Below, piece by piece: positions 1-5,995 of a DNA stretch of 11,481 bases. This DNA comes from Actinomycetota bacterium (lineage in GTDB: Bacteria; Actinomycetota; Acidimicrobiia; Acidimicrobiales; JACCXE01). Position 1 is the first letter of the stretch; each line of letters begins with the position of its first letter. A program made the position numbers and the translations under genes. A model generated the notes under the pieces. That model ran no database searches and had not been told where the DNA came from. It saw only the letters and a list, made by a program, of their open reading frames with translations. The DNA lies in the NCBI GenBank assembly GCA_013697265.1, contig JACCXE010000208.1, positions 1 to 11,481 of the forward strand. The letters are read 5' to 3'.

Positions 1-1271
1 ACGTCGACGCGCTCGTCGTCGCCGTGAAACATGGTGCCGTAGTCCTCGAAGGACAGGTGGTTTGAGAACAAGCCGTAGCCGTAGGCGGGAATGCCCATCC
101 GCCGGAAGAACCGCGCGTCGGTGGCGCCGACGGTGAGGAAGGGGATGCACTCGGCGCCTCCGGGCACCAGCGCGTTGCTTACGCGGTTCAGCGAGTCCCA
201 CAAGGGTGTGTCGATCGGCGACGCGGTCGACGTCTCGTCGGTGATCACGTCGATCGTGACGCGGTCGCTTAGTTCGTCGAGCACCTCGTCGAGCATTACG
301 CGAATGTCGGCTCCGGTCTGGCCCGGCAGAGTGCGGATGTCGACCTCGAGTTCCACCCGGTCGGGGATCACGTTGGTCTTCGTGCCGCCGTGCATCACGG
401 TGGGGGCGAAGGTGGTGTGCGTGCACGCGTGGGCCTGGCGGGCCAGCGCGAGCGGCAGCGTCTGCACAAGGCTTTGCAGCGCCACCGGGTCGAGCAACGA
501 CTCAGCCAGTTCGGGCGGAAACATCCCTTCGACAAAGCGGCGCCAGATCTCGTGGATCATCGTTTCGGGTTGATACTCGTTGAGTCGTCGCACGATCTCG
601 GCCGCGGTGACCAGCGCGTTGTCCGTGCGCAGCGGCTGGCTGCCGTGACCGGGCGTGCCCTTCACCGTCAACTTGCACCAGTACGTGCCCTTCTCACCGA
701 CAATCACCGGCAAGCGCGTTCCAGCCGGGGTTTGCATCGGGATGCCGCCCGACTCGGTGACGACATAGTCGGCGCGCACGGCGTCGGTTTCGTGATCGGC
801 CATCCATCCGGCTCCGTGGTAGCCGAGGGCTTCTTCGTCGGCCACCGCGAAGTAGATCAGAGTGCCGTCGGGCTTCCAGCCGGTGTCGGCGAGTTTGCGG
901 GTGGCCACGGCCATCGACGCGGTGAGATTGAGCATGTCGACCGCGCCCCGTCCCCATACTTCGCCGTCGACCAACTCTCCGCCGAAGGGATCGCGACTCC
1001 AACCCTCGGTCGCGGGCACCACATCGGTATGGCCCATCAACATCAGAGTCGGTGCCGCGGGGTTGGTGCCCTCGATGCGAGCCACGAGCGACGTTCGACC
1101 CGGAGTCGGCTCGAACGTCTCGATATCGATGCCTGGGCCCTCCAGAACGTTTTGTAGTACATCGCAGGACCGCTGTTCGTGGCCCGACTCAGCCGTGCCG
1201 TCGTTGACGCAGGCGTTGCGGATCAGCTGTTGCAGAAGTTCGGTGACTTCGCCTGTCGTCGTGTCGGCCAT
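1..1271 (-). CDS. M20-family zinc metallopeptidase/deacylase (partial at its C-terminus)
   Basis: The reading frame is open from an ATG at 1271 to the window edge, giving 423 visible residues. The M20 fold is clear. The first metal-binding His and the following Asp lie in GHTDVVP (H81, D83). The bridging Asp is in WGRGAVDM (D112). The general base and metal Glu pair is in ADEE (E146, E147). A further Glu ligand lies in TESGG (E173), and the last His is in HGDDERV (H416). All expected zinc ligands and the catalytic Glu are therefore present. The lid/dimerisation domain follows GEKGTYWCKL at about residues 190-310. The family is usually near 430-450 residues, so only a short C-terminal piece should be missing. 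Members hydrolyse N-acyl or peptide bonds (ArgE, DapE, carnosinase-like); the substrate cannot be read here. There is no signal peptide, so it is cytoplasmic. The start is supported by a TACGAT hexamer 7 bases upstream. It is transcribed divergently from the NYN-S1 gene. Confidence 0.93.
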   Translation of the reverse strand, partial: MADTTTGEVTELLQQLIRNACVNDGTAESGHEQRSCDVLQNVLEGPGIDIETFEPTPGRTSLVARIEGTNPAAPTLMLMGHTDVVPATEGWSRDPFGGELVDGEVWGRGAVDMLNLTASMAVATRKLADTGWKPDGTLIYFAVADEEALGYHGAGWMADHETDAVRADYVVTESGGIPMQTPAGTRLPVIVGEKGTYWCKLTVKGTPGHGSQPLRTDNALVTAAEIVRRLNEYQPETMIHEIWRRFVEGMFPPELAESLLDPVALQSLVQTLPLALARQAHACTHTTFAPTVMHGGTKTNVIPDRVELEVDIRTLPGQTGADIRVMLDEVLDELSDRVTIDVITDETSTASPIDTPLWDSLNRVSNALVPGGAECIPFLTVGATDARFFRRMGIPAYGYGLFSNHLSFEDYGTMFHGDDERVD

Positions 1272-1278
1272 GGGTTGG

Positions 1279-1284
1279 ATCGTA
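1279..1284 (-). promoter_or_regulatory. -10-like hexamer of the M20 peptidase gene, leaderless type
   Basis: On the minus strand TACGAT (TANNNT pattern) ends 7 bases before the ATG at 1271. This places the expected transcription start at or next to the A of ATG. No purine-rich ribosome-binding site fits in between, and no convincing -35 hexamer is seen. Confidence 0.5.
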
Positions 1285-1305
1285 AGAGATCGGCGGCGAG
1301 ACACC

Positions 1306-1311
1306 TAGAGT
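1306..1311 (+). promoter_or_regulatory. -10-like hexamer of the repair operon, leaderless type
   Basis: TAGAGT ends 9 bases before the ATG at 1321, again too close for a normal leader with a Shine-Dalgarno site. The region where a -35 element of this promoter would lie (about 1283-1288) overlaps the -10 of the divergent M20 promoter, and the reverse is also true. No good -35 match is visible for either. Confidence 0.45.
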
Positions 1312-1320
1312 TGCCTCCAA

Positions 1321-2811
1321 ATGCAGCAAACACGCCACGTCGTAGTCGACGGATCAAACATCGCAACCGAGGGTCGCTCCATGCCGAGCCTGGCCCAACT
1401 CGACGAAGCCGTGCGGGCCTTCATGGCCGAGTTCCCGGACATGCACGTCACCGTCGTGGTCGACGCCACCTTTGGCCATCGCATCGATTCCTCGGAAGTT
1501 CCCGCGTTCGACGAGGCGGTCGCGAACGCTGAAATCGTGTCGCCGCCCGCTGGCGCCTTCGGGCGCGGCGACGCATTCCTTTTGCGCATCGCCGAGAAGG
1601 TCGACGCCGACGTCTTGTCCAACGACTCGTTCCAAGAGTTCCACGGTGAGCACGAGTGGCTCTTCGATCGGGGCCGGCTGATCGGCGGCAAGCCCGTTCC
1701 CGGCATCGGTTGGATCTTCACCGCCCGCTCACCGGTGCGGGGCCCGAAGAGCCGCGAAGCTATGCGCAAGGCCGGTCAGAGTGGCCGCAGCCCCGCGGTG
1801 AGCGCGGCGATTAAAACCGCCACCGACGAGGCAACCTCGGTCGGACGGTCGCGCCGGGGAGGTCGGGGGCGCGGCGGCTCGCGTCGGGTCGAGCCGACCG
1901 AGCGCGGTCCTGAAGAGCCGAAGATCGGCGACGTCCGTACGGCGCCGCTCAGTAATGACGAGATCAACTCCGACGCGGCTCGTCGACGTCAGCGGGGCGC
2001 CGTGCCGAGTGATCCGGTGAACGAGCCGATGGTGTTTCTCGGGTTTGTGGCGTCGCACCGCCCGGGCGCCGTGGTCGAAGGCACGGTCGAGGAGTTCACG
2101 AGCCATGGCGCGTTCGTACGCGTCGGTGAGGCCCGTTGCTACATGCCCCTGTCGGCGATGGGCGATCCGCCGCCCCGCGCCGCACGCGACGTCGTAATCA
2201 AGGGTGAGACCCGCCAGTTCGTAGTGCAAGCGCTAGACCCGCCCCGTCGGGGCATCGAGATCGCCATTCCCGAGTTCGCCAACATCTCAGGCTCGCCTTC
2301 GCCCGAAACCGTCGAGCAAGAGATCAACGCCACGAAGCCATCCCGGGCGAAGAAGGCGGCGGCGAAGAAGGTGGTGCCAGCCAAGAAGGCTGCGGTTGCG
2401 AAGGAAAACGCCGCGGCCACCGAGGCGCCGGTGAAGAAGACGTCAAGGCGCTCGGCGAAGTCTGCGCCGGTGCTGCCTGCGCTGGATCCGGTTGTGCCCG
2501 ACATGATCGACGTCGTCGCGCCCCCGGCGGACATTGCCGCGGTAGTCGAGAAGAAACGGCGTGCACCGCGCAAGGCCGCGGTGAAGAGGCAAGCGGCTTC
2601 GGCCCGGCCGGCCCCGCTGGCTAAAGCCGCGGCTGCCAAACAAGCGGCACCGAAGCAAGCAGCACCGAAGAAGGCGGCCGCGAAGAAGGTCGCCGCGCCG
2701 AAGAAGGCCGCCGCAGAGAAGATTGCGCCAGACAGGGCCACCGCGAAGAAAGCTCCGGCCAAGAAGACGGCGAAGAAGGCAACCAAGGCCGCCCCGCCTG
2801 CTGCGGAGTGA
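1321..2811 (+). CDS. NYN (Zc3h12a-like) ribonuclease-fold protein with S1 domain and histone H1-like tail
   Basis: A 496-residue protein with four parts. Residues 6-135 resemble the NYN/PIN-like RNase domain of the Zc3h12a group. VVVDGSN carries the first acidic residue (D10), RGDAFLL carries D84, and LSNDSF carries D102. The second Asp of the eukaryotic Asp-Asp pair position is kept (D84), but the first is Gly (G83). Residues about 145-240 are a basic, disordered-looking linker with an Arg-Gly-rich patch (about 174-188). Residues 249-317 look like an S1/OB RNA-binding domain (VVEGTVEEF, HGAFVRV, MPLSAMG). Residues 338-496 are Lys/Ala/Pro-rich, like actinobacterial histone H1-like tails, in two basic arms (338-380, 411-496) around an acidic, hydrophobic segment (381-410). 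No signal peptide or membrane segment is present. It is the first gene of an operon with a glycosylase and an AP endonuclease. Inference: a nucleoid- or RNA-associated nuclease; substrate unknown. The domain calls are from motifs only. Confidence 0.85.
   Translation: MQQTRHVVVDGSNIATEGRSMPSLAQLDEAVRAFMAEFPDMHVTVVVDATFGHRIDSSEVPAFDEAVANAEIVSPPAGAFGRGDAFLLRIAEKVDADVLSNDSFQEFHGEHEWLFDRGRLIGGKPVPGIGWIFTARSPVRGPKSREAMRKAGQSGRSPAVSAAIKTATDEATSVGRSRRGGRGRGGSRRVEPTERGPEEPKIGDVRTAPLSNDEINSDAARRRQRGAVPSDPVNEPMVFLGFVASHRPGAVVEGTVEEFTSHGAFVRVGEARCYMPLSAMGDPPPRAARDVVIKGETRQFVVQALDPPRRGIEIAIPEFANISGSPSPETVEQEINATKPSRAKKAAAKKVVPAKKAAVAKENAAATEAPVKKTSRRSAKSAPVLPALDPVVPDMIDVVAPPADIAAVVEKKRRAPRKAAVKRQAASARPAPLAKAAAAKQAAPKQAAPKKAAAKKVAAPKKAAAEKIAPDRATAKKAPAKKTAKKATKAAPPAAE
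2632..2727 (+). repeat. Low-complexity Lys/Ala/Pro-coding repeat in the H1-like tail
   Basis: Imperfect tandem units encoding A-A-P/A-K-Q/K (for example PKQAAPKQAAPKKAAAKK) fill this stretch inside the NYN-S1 gene. The repeats are of short codon blocks such as gcaccgaag and gcgaagaag. Such tails are prone to length change by slippage. This is coding sequence, not an independent element. Confidence 0.6.
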
Positions 2812-3461
2812 GCGCCTCGACCAAGCCTGCGACCGGGGTCGAGGCGGTGCGATCCGCCGAACGCTTCCTGAAAAAGGCCGACCCCGTCCTCGCTCGCCTC
2901 ATCGCCGAGGCGGGGCCGTGCACGCTCGGCACCCCAACCAAAGGCACGGCCATGGTCACCCTGGCCCGGGCCATCGTCTTCCAACAATTGGCGGGCCGGG
3001 CCGCGTCGGTCATCCACGGTCGCTTTGTCGAAGCGGTCGGCGGCAAGGTGTCGCCCGAATCGGTGCTGGCCACCCCGTTCGACGAGCTGCGAGCGGCCGG
3101 TCTTTCCACCGCGAAAGCGAACTCATTGATCGACCTGGCCACCGCTCACGGCGATGGACGTGTAAAGCCCCGCAAGCTGGCGACGTTGAGCGACGACGAG
3201 ATCGTCGACGAACTCGTCAGCGTGAGGGGCATCGGCCGTTGGACGGCCGAGATGTTCCTCATGTTTCACCTCGGTCGCCTCGACGTGTGGCCCACAGGCG
3301 ACCTTGGCGTCCGCAACGGCTACGGCAAGGCGTGGAGCCTCAACGCCACGCCGAGCGCGAAGGAACTCGAGCCGCTGGGCGACAGGTTTCGTCCCTATCG
3401 CTCGGTCGTCGCCTGGTATTGCTGGGCCGCGGTCGAAGTCACCCCTCCGCAAGGCTGGTAA
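2808..3461 (+). CDS. AlkA-type HhH-GPD DNA-3-methyladenine glycosylase, compact form
   Basis: A 217-residue helix-hairpin-helix DNA glycosylase that should remove alkylated bases in the first step of base excision repair. The hairpin motif is VRGIGRWTAEMF at residues 139-150. The catalytic Asp is D165 in WPTGDLGVRNG, with the usual spacing after the hairpin. IVFQQLAGRAA (56-66) is the conserved early helix of the AlkA branch. The protein lacks the N-terminal beta domain of E. coli AlkA (282 residues) and matches the shorter catalytic-core form common in other bacteria. There is no C-terminal Cys cluster, which argues against an EndoIII/MutY iron-sulfur enzyme. The GTG start at 2808 overlaps the upstream TGA in a GTGA, so translation is probably coupled to the NYN-S1 gene. 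An AP endonuclease follows after 3 bases. Confidence 0.92.
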   Translation: MSASTKPATGVEAVRSAERFLKKADPVLARLIAEAGPCTLGTPTKGTAMVTLARAIVFQQLAGRAASVIHGRFVEAVGGKVSPESVLATPFDELRAAGLSTAKANSLIDLATAHGDGRVKPRKLATLSDDEIVDELVSVRGIGRWTAEMFLMFHLGRLDVWPTGDLGVRNGYGKAWSLNATPSAKELEPLGDRFRPYRSVVAWYCWAAVEVTPPQGW

Positions 3462-3464
3462 CCG

Positions 3465-4265
3465 ATGCGCATCGCAACCTGGAACGTCAACTCGCTGAAC
3501 GTTCGCATGCCGCGGATCGAGGAGTGGTTCGACTACGCGCAGCCCGACGTCGTCTGCATGCAGGAAACCAAGCTGGCCGACGCCGCCTTCCCGTACATGT
3601 CGTTCGAAGCGATGGGCTACGAGGTCGTGCACAACGGCAACGGCCGCTGGAACGGGGTGGCGATCGCGTCACGGGTTGGCATCGACAGCCCGGTTCTGGG
3701 TTTTGGCGCCGTCGACCATCCGATGTTCGAGGGAGACGAACCGGAATCGCGTTTGGTCGCCGCCACGTGCGGCGGGGTGCGCGTGTCGTCGGTGTACGTG
3801 CCGAACGGCCGCACCCTCACGGACCCCCACTATGAATACAAGCTGCGTTGGCTCACCGCGTTGAAAAACGAAATCGGTGCGACGAGCAAGCCCGACGAAC
3901 CGGTGGTGGTGTGTGGCGACTTCAACATCGCACCCGAAGACAAAGATGTCTACGACCCGAGGTTCTTCAAGAACGCCACCCACACCTCGGCCAAGGAACG
4001 GGGCGCGCTCGACGCGATCAAAGCGTGGGGCCTCACCGACGCGTTTCGCACGCTCTACGACGACGGGAGGCTCTACTCGTGGTGGGACTACCGCGCCGGC
4101 GACTTCCATCAAGGCCGCGGGCTACGCATCGACCTGGTGCTCGTGAGCGAGGCCATCGTGAGCCGCATCGAATACGCACTGATCGATCGTTTTGCCCGCA
4201 AGGGCAAGCAGCCGTCGGATCACGCGCCGGTGTTCGTCGACATCGACACCGGGGGCCTCACATGA
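3465..4265 (+). CDS. xth: Exodeoxyribonuclease III / class II AP endonuclease
   Basis: A 266-residue enzyme of the endonuclease/exonuclease/phosphatase fold that cleaves DNA 5' to abasic sites and has 3'-5' exonuclease and 3'-repair activity. All core residues are visible: N7 in WNVNS, E34 in MQETK (metal), Y111 in SSVYVPNG, D152 and N154 in GDFNIAP, D223 in RIDLVLV, and the D252-H253 pair in SDHAPV. The length equals that of E. coli ExoIII (268). It starts 3 bases after the glycosylase stop. A weak AAGG lies 10 bases upstream, the only Shine-Dalgarno-like sequence I noted among the starts in the window. The neighbouring glycosylase creates abasic sites, the substrate of this enzyme, so the two are likely co-expressed as consecutive repair steps. 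Its stop overlaps the next start by ATGA. Confidence 0.96.
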   Translation: MRIATWNVNSLNVRMPRIEEWFDYAQPDVVCMQETKLADAAFPYMSFEAMGYEVVHNGNGRWNGVAIASRVGIDSPVLGFGAVDHPMFEGDEPESRLVAATCGGVRVSSVYVPNGRTLTDPHYEYKLRWLTALKNEIGATSKPDEPVVVCGDFNIAPEDKDVYDPRFFKNATHTSAKERGALDAIKAWGLTDAFRTLYDDGRLYSWWDYRAGDFHQGRGLRIDLVLVSEAIVSRIEYALIDRFARKGKQPSDHAPVFVDIDTGGLT

Positions 4266-4963
4266 GTCCGGGCGGCAACCCTCCCAACCGCATCAACGCG
4301 GCCGGGGCCGAGCCGATCGCTACCGAACAGCGCGAGTCGTTGCGCAACGTCACGAAGGCGATGCGACAGGTGATCGAGCGGGTGGTCGCCAGTTCGGCAC
4401 CCGCCGAAGCCATGAACGTTGCCGCCGACGAACTGCGTGCGATCGCTGAAGTGCTCGACCGCTACCCGCGGGGTCGCACCTACGACTTCAGCGAATCGTC
4501 GATCGCGGGGGACCCTGGCGCGTTCTTCGACAACAGCCCAGTGGCCGGGTTGGCCAACCCTTTGGCGGCCCCGCTGCACCTCCGTATCGAAGACGGCAAG
4601 GTCGTCGGTGAGGTGCGCTGGGGTAGTGCGTACGAGGGTGCGCCGGGATGTGTCCACGGTGGCTATGTGGCCGCTGCCTTCGACGAGGTGCTTGGTCTCG
4701 CGCAAGACCTCGGAGGGCATCCGGGGATGACCGGTACCCTCACGATCAAATACCGCAAGCCGACACCGATCCATACCGACCTGCGCTTCGTGGGCGAGTT
4801 CACCCGTAGCGAAGGGCGCAAGACCTTCACCGAAGGTTGGCTCTACGACGGCGAGGGCAATCTGCTGGCTGAATCGGACGCGGTGTTCATCACCGTCGAC
4901 ATGAGCAAGCTGCGGGATCTGGCGGCCGAGCGGGAGAAGCAAACGCCGGCTACCGAGAGTTAG
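4262..4963 (+). CDS. PaaI-family hotdog-fold acyl-CoA thioesterase
   Basis: A 233-residue protein. Residues about 100-225 form a 4HBT hotdog domain. The active-site signature is GCVHGGYVAAAFDEVLG, with H132-G133-G134 at the start of the hot-dog helix and acidic D141 as the expected catalytic carboxylate. GTLTIKYRKPTP (about 157-168) is the typical central strand. Members hydrolyse acyl- or aryl-CoA thioesters in the cytoplasm; the acyl group is not predictable. The first 95 residues are helical and carry RYPRGR and FFDNSPVAGLANP, an extension I associate with actinobacterial members. The ATG at 4262 overlaps the xth stop (ATGA), so it is probably translationally coupled. The same frame is open further upstream inside xth, but that part is antisense-like shadow sequence. 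How a thioesterase relates to the repair genes is unclear; it may only share the transcript. Its stop overlaps that of the convergent gene. Confidence 0.92.
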   Translation: MSPGGNPPNRINAAGAEPIATEQRESLRNVTKAMRQVIERVVASSAPAEAMNVAADELRAIAEVLDRYPRGRTYDFSESSIAGDPGAFFDNSPVAGLANPLAAPLHLRIEDGKVVGEVRWGSAYEGAPGCVHGGYVAAAFDEVLGLAQDLGGHPGMTGTLTIKYRKPTPIHTDLRFVGEFTRSEGRKTFTEGWLYDGEGNLLAESDAVFITVDMSKLRDLAAEREKQTPATES

Positions 4964-5385
4964 ACGACGGACAGCCTGCGGCGCTCGACGTCGGCCGTGA
5001 ACAACCGGTAGAGCTCGTCGGGCGCTTCGTCGAACACGTTCGGCAGCGGCAAGGCCGCCGCGCCGGACCCGCTGAGCGGCTTGGGCTTGCGGGACGACAC
5101 CCAGCCCGCCGAGCCGCCACGACCCTTGTAGATAATCAGGCCGGAAACGGGGTCGGGTACGGCGTCGAGCGCGATTTGCACGGCCAGGGTTTGCCGGAAG
5201 CGGTCCCAGTCGTCTTCGTTCTCGAAACACACCTCGAACACGACACCCCACGAGTGGCTGTGCCAGTTCCAGTCGCTCGCCCCCGTGCGGAGAGCGGTCT
5301 CAACGAGGCTGTCGCCGACGTTTTCCTGCCACGCACGCGCGGAAAACGGGCCGTCAAAAACCTCGATGGACATCCAATGGGCCAT
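4960..5385 (-). CDS. Conserved hypothetical protein, Trp/His-rich motif
   Basis: I do not recognise a characterised family; similar short proteins seem familiar from actinobacteria. The 141-residue product starts MAHWMSIEVFDGPF. It carries an aromatic/His cluster DWNWHSHSWG at about residues 38-47, followed by VVFEVCFE, and later PDPVSGLIIYKGRGG (about 77-91). The alternating strands and helices, with DDWDRFRQ between, suggest a small alpha/beta fold, perhaps a ferredoxin-like dimer, but this is a guess. No signal peptide or membrane segment is present. A TTG 39 bases upstream would extend the frame, but that TTG is part of the -35 hexamer of a good promoter (TTGCCA, 17 bases, TACCCT). The ATG at 5385 is therefore the better start; the ATG at 5373 (MSIEVFDG) is the alternative. 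Its stop overlaps the thioesterase stop on the other strand. Confidence 0.8.
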   Translation of the reverse strand: MAHWMSIEVFDGPFSARAWQENVGDSLVETALRTGASDWNWHSHSWGVVFEVCFENEDDWDRFRQTLAVQIALDAVPDPVSGLIIYKGRGGSAGWVSSRKPKPLSGSGAAALPLPNVFDEAPDELYRLFTADVERRRLSVV

Positions 5386-5395
5386 AGCGTTACCC

Positions 5396-5424
5396 AGGGT
5401 ACGGGCCCGCTCCCCGAATGGCAA
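5396..5424 (-). promoter_or_regulatory. Sigma70-type promoter of the hypothetical gene
   Basis: On the minus strand TTGCCA (5424-5419) and TACCCT (5401-5396) are separated by exactly 17 bases. The first matches TTGACA at five of six positions, and the second fits TANNNT. The -10 ends 10 bases before the ATG at 5385, consistent with a leaderless or nearly leaderless mRNA. This is the only start in the window with a convincing -35. Confidence 0.6.
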
Positions 5425-5441
5425 CGGTTGCGTCGAGGTTT

Positions 5442-5451
5442 CTCCCGGGAG
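5442..5451. other. Perfect 10-base palindrome upstream of the hypothetical gene
   Basis: CTCCCGGGAG is self-complementary and, on the minus strand, lies 17 bases upstream of the -35 hexamer. AAAC flanks it as a direct repeat on the minus strand. It could be an operator or part of the 3' region of the DUF2505 transcript; in GC-rich DNA it could also be chance. The rest of the 88-base gap 5386-5473 holds only the promoter. Confidence 0.25.
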
Positions 5452-5473
5452 TTTCGGCGGGCGTTTTCCCAGG

Positions 5474-5968
5474 TCAGCGGGCGTTCAGAAAGCGGTTCAC
5501 GACGGTTTCTTCCGCTGCGGCGTGCTCTTTTAGTCCCGCCACGATGGCCTTTTCGACCCGGCCGCCGACCAGCGGAAAGTGCACTTTGAGATCGGCGTCG
5601 GTGGAGCGGATCGTCAGGTCGTGGGCCTTTCCGGTGAGCCGGAACGTGCCAGATGAGCTGAGCCGGCTGGCGTAATGGTCGGGCGCGATCGTCCAACGGG
5701 TGACGTGGGTGGCCCGGTCGAGTGTCGACTCCTCGACCCAGGACAGCTTCTCGGGGTCGACCACGGCCGTAACCGCCGAGCTGAGTTCGCCGGTGAAGCG
5801 GTAGCGGACCCGTTGGGTAAAGGTGGCGCCCTCATCGCGCTGCTCAAGCAGTTCGGCGCCGCCGACTTTTGGCAGCGTGGCCAGGCTGGCCAACAGGTCG
5901 GGCGAGCAGAACGCGGCCTCCACCGCTTCGAGCGGCCCGGCAAAGCGCTGCTCGATGTGGAACTGCAC
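5474..5968 (-). CDS. DUF2505 family protein, SRPBCC/START-like fold
   Basis: A 164-residue protein of the actinobacterial DUF2505 family, related to the Bet v 1/START-like ligand-binding superfamily. Recognisable blocks are the opening strand QFHIEQRFAGP, RVRYRFTGELS (about 54-64), DPEKLSWVEESTLDRATH (about 72-89), PDHYASRLSSSGTFRL (about 95-110), and LKVHFPLVGGRVEKAIVAGL (about 127-146) with the long C-terminal helix. No function is established for the family. The fold suggests a hydrophobic ligand or lipid pocket, which is inference. There is no signal peptide. The GTG at 5968 is preceded by TAGGTT with a 7-base gap, supporting a leaderless start. It lies 27 bases after the UvrD2 stop, so it may also be reached by read-through from that gene. 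Confidence 0.9.
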   Translation of the reverse strand: MQFHIEQRFAGPLEAVEAAFCSPDLLASLATLPKVGGAELLEQRDEGATFTQRVRYRFTGELSSAVTAVVDPEKLSWVEESTLDRATHVTRWTIAPDHYASRLSSSGTFRLTGKAHDLTIRSTDADLKVHFPLVGGRVEKAIVAGLKEHAAAEETVVNRFLNAR

Positions 5969-5975
5969 CGGGCCG

Positions 5976-5981
5976 AACCTA
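5976..5981 (-). promoter_or_regulatory. -10-like hexamer of the DUF2505 gene, leaderless type
   Basis: TAGGTT on the minus strand ends 7 bases before the GTG at 5968. A -35 element would overlap the 3' end of the UvrD2 gene, but none is convincing. No Shine-Dalgarno sequence is present. Confidence 0.45.
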
Positions 5982-5995
5982 CTGGCGTCGAGCGG

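Noticed and set aside
390..1157. Plus-strand open frame of 255 codons
   Set aside because: It lies opposite the M20 peptidase, which shows all family motifs; this frame is an Arg/His/Gly-rich shadow typical of GC-rich DNA.
2632..2727. Repeat considered as a mobile or CRISPR-like array
   Set aside because: The units are short, contiguous and in frame within a Lys-rich protein tail, with no spacers.
2139..3017. Minus-strand open frame of 292 codons opposite the H1-like tail
   Set aside because: The Ala/Phe-rich product is the mirror of Lys/Ala codons (aag and gcg read as ctt and cgc), and the sense strand has clear domains and a coupled downstream gene.
3848..4261. Upstream extension of the thioesterase frame inside xth
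   Set aside because: The extension is Arg-rich nonsense opposite no family motif; the ATG at 4262 overlapping the xth stop is the natural start.
5386..5424. TTG start at 5424 for the hypothetical gene
   Set aside because: The TTG is the first half of the -35 hexamer, so it would lie upstream of the transcription start.
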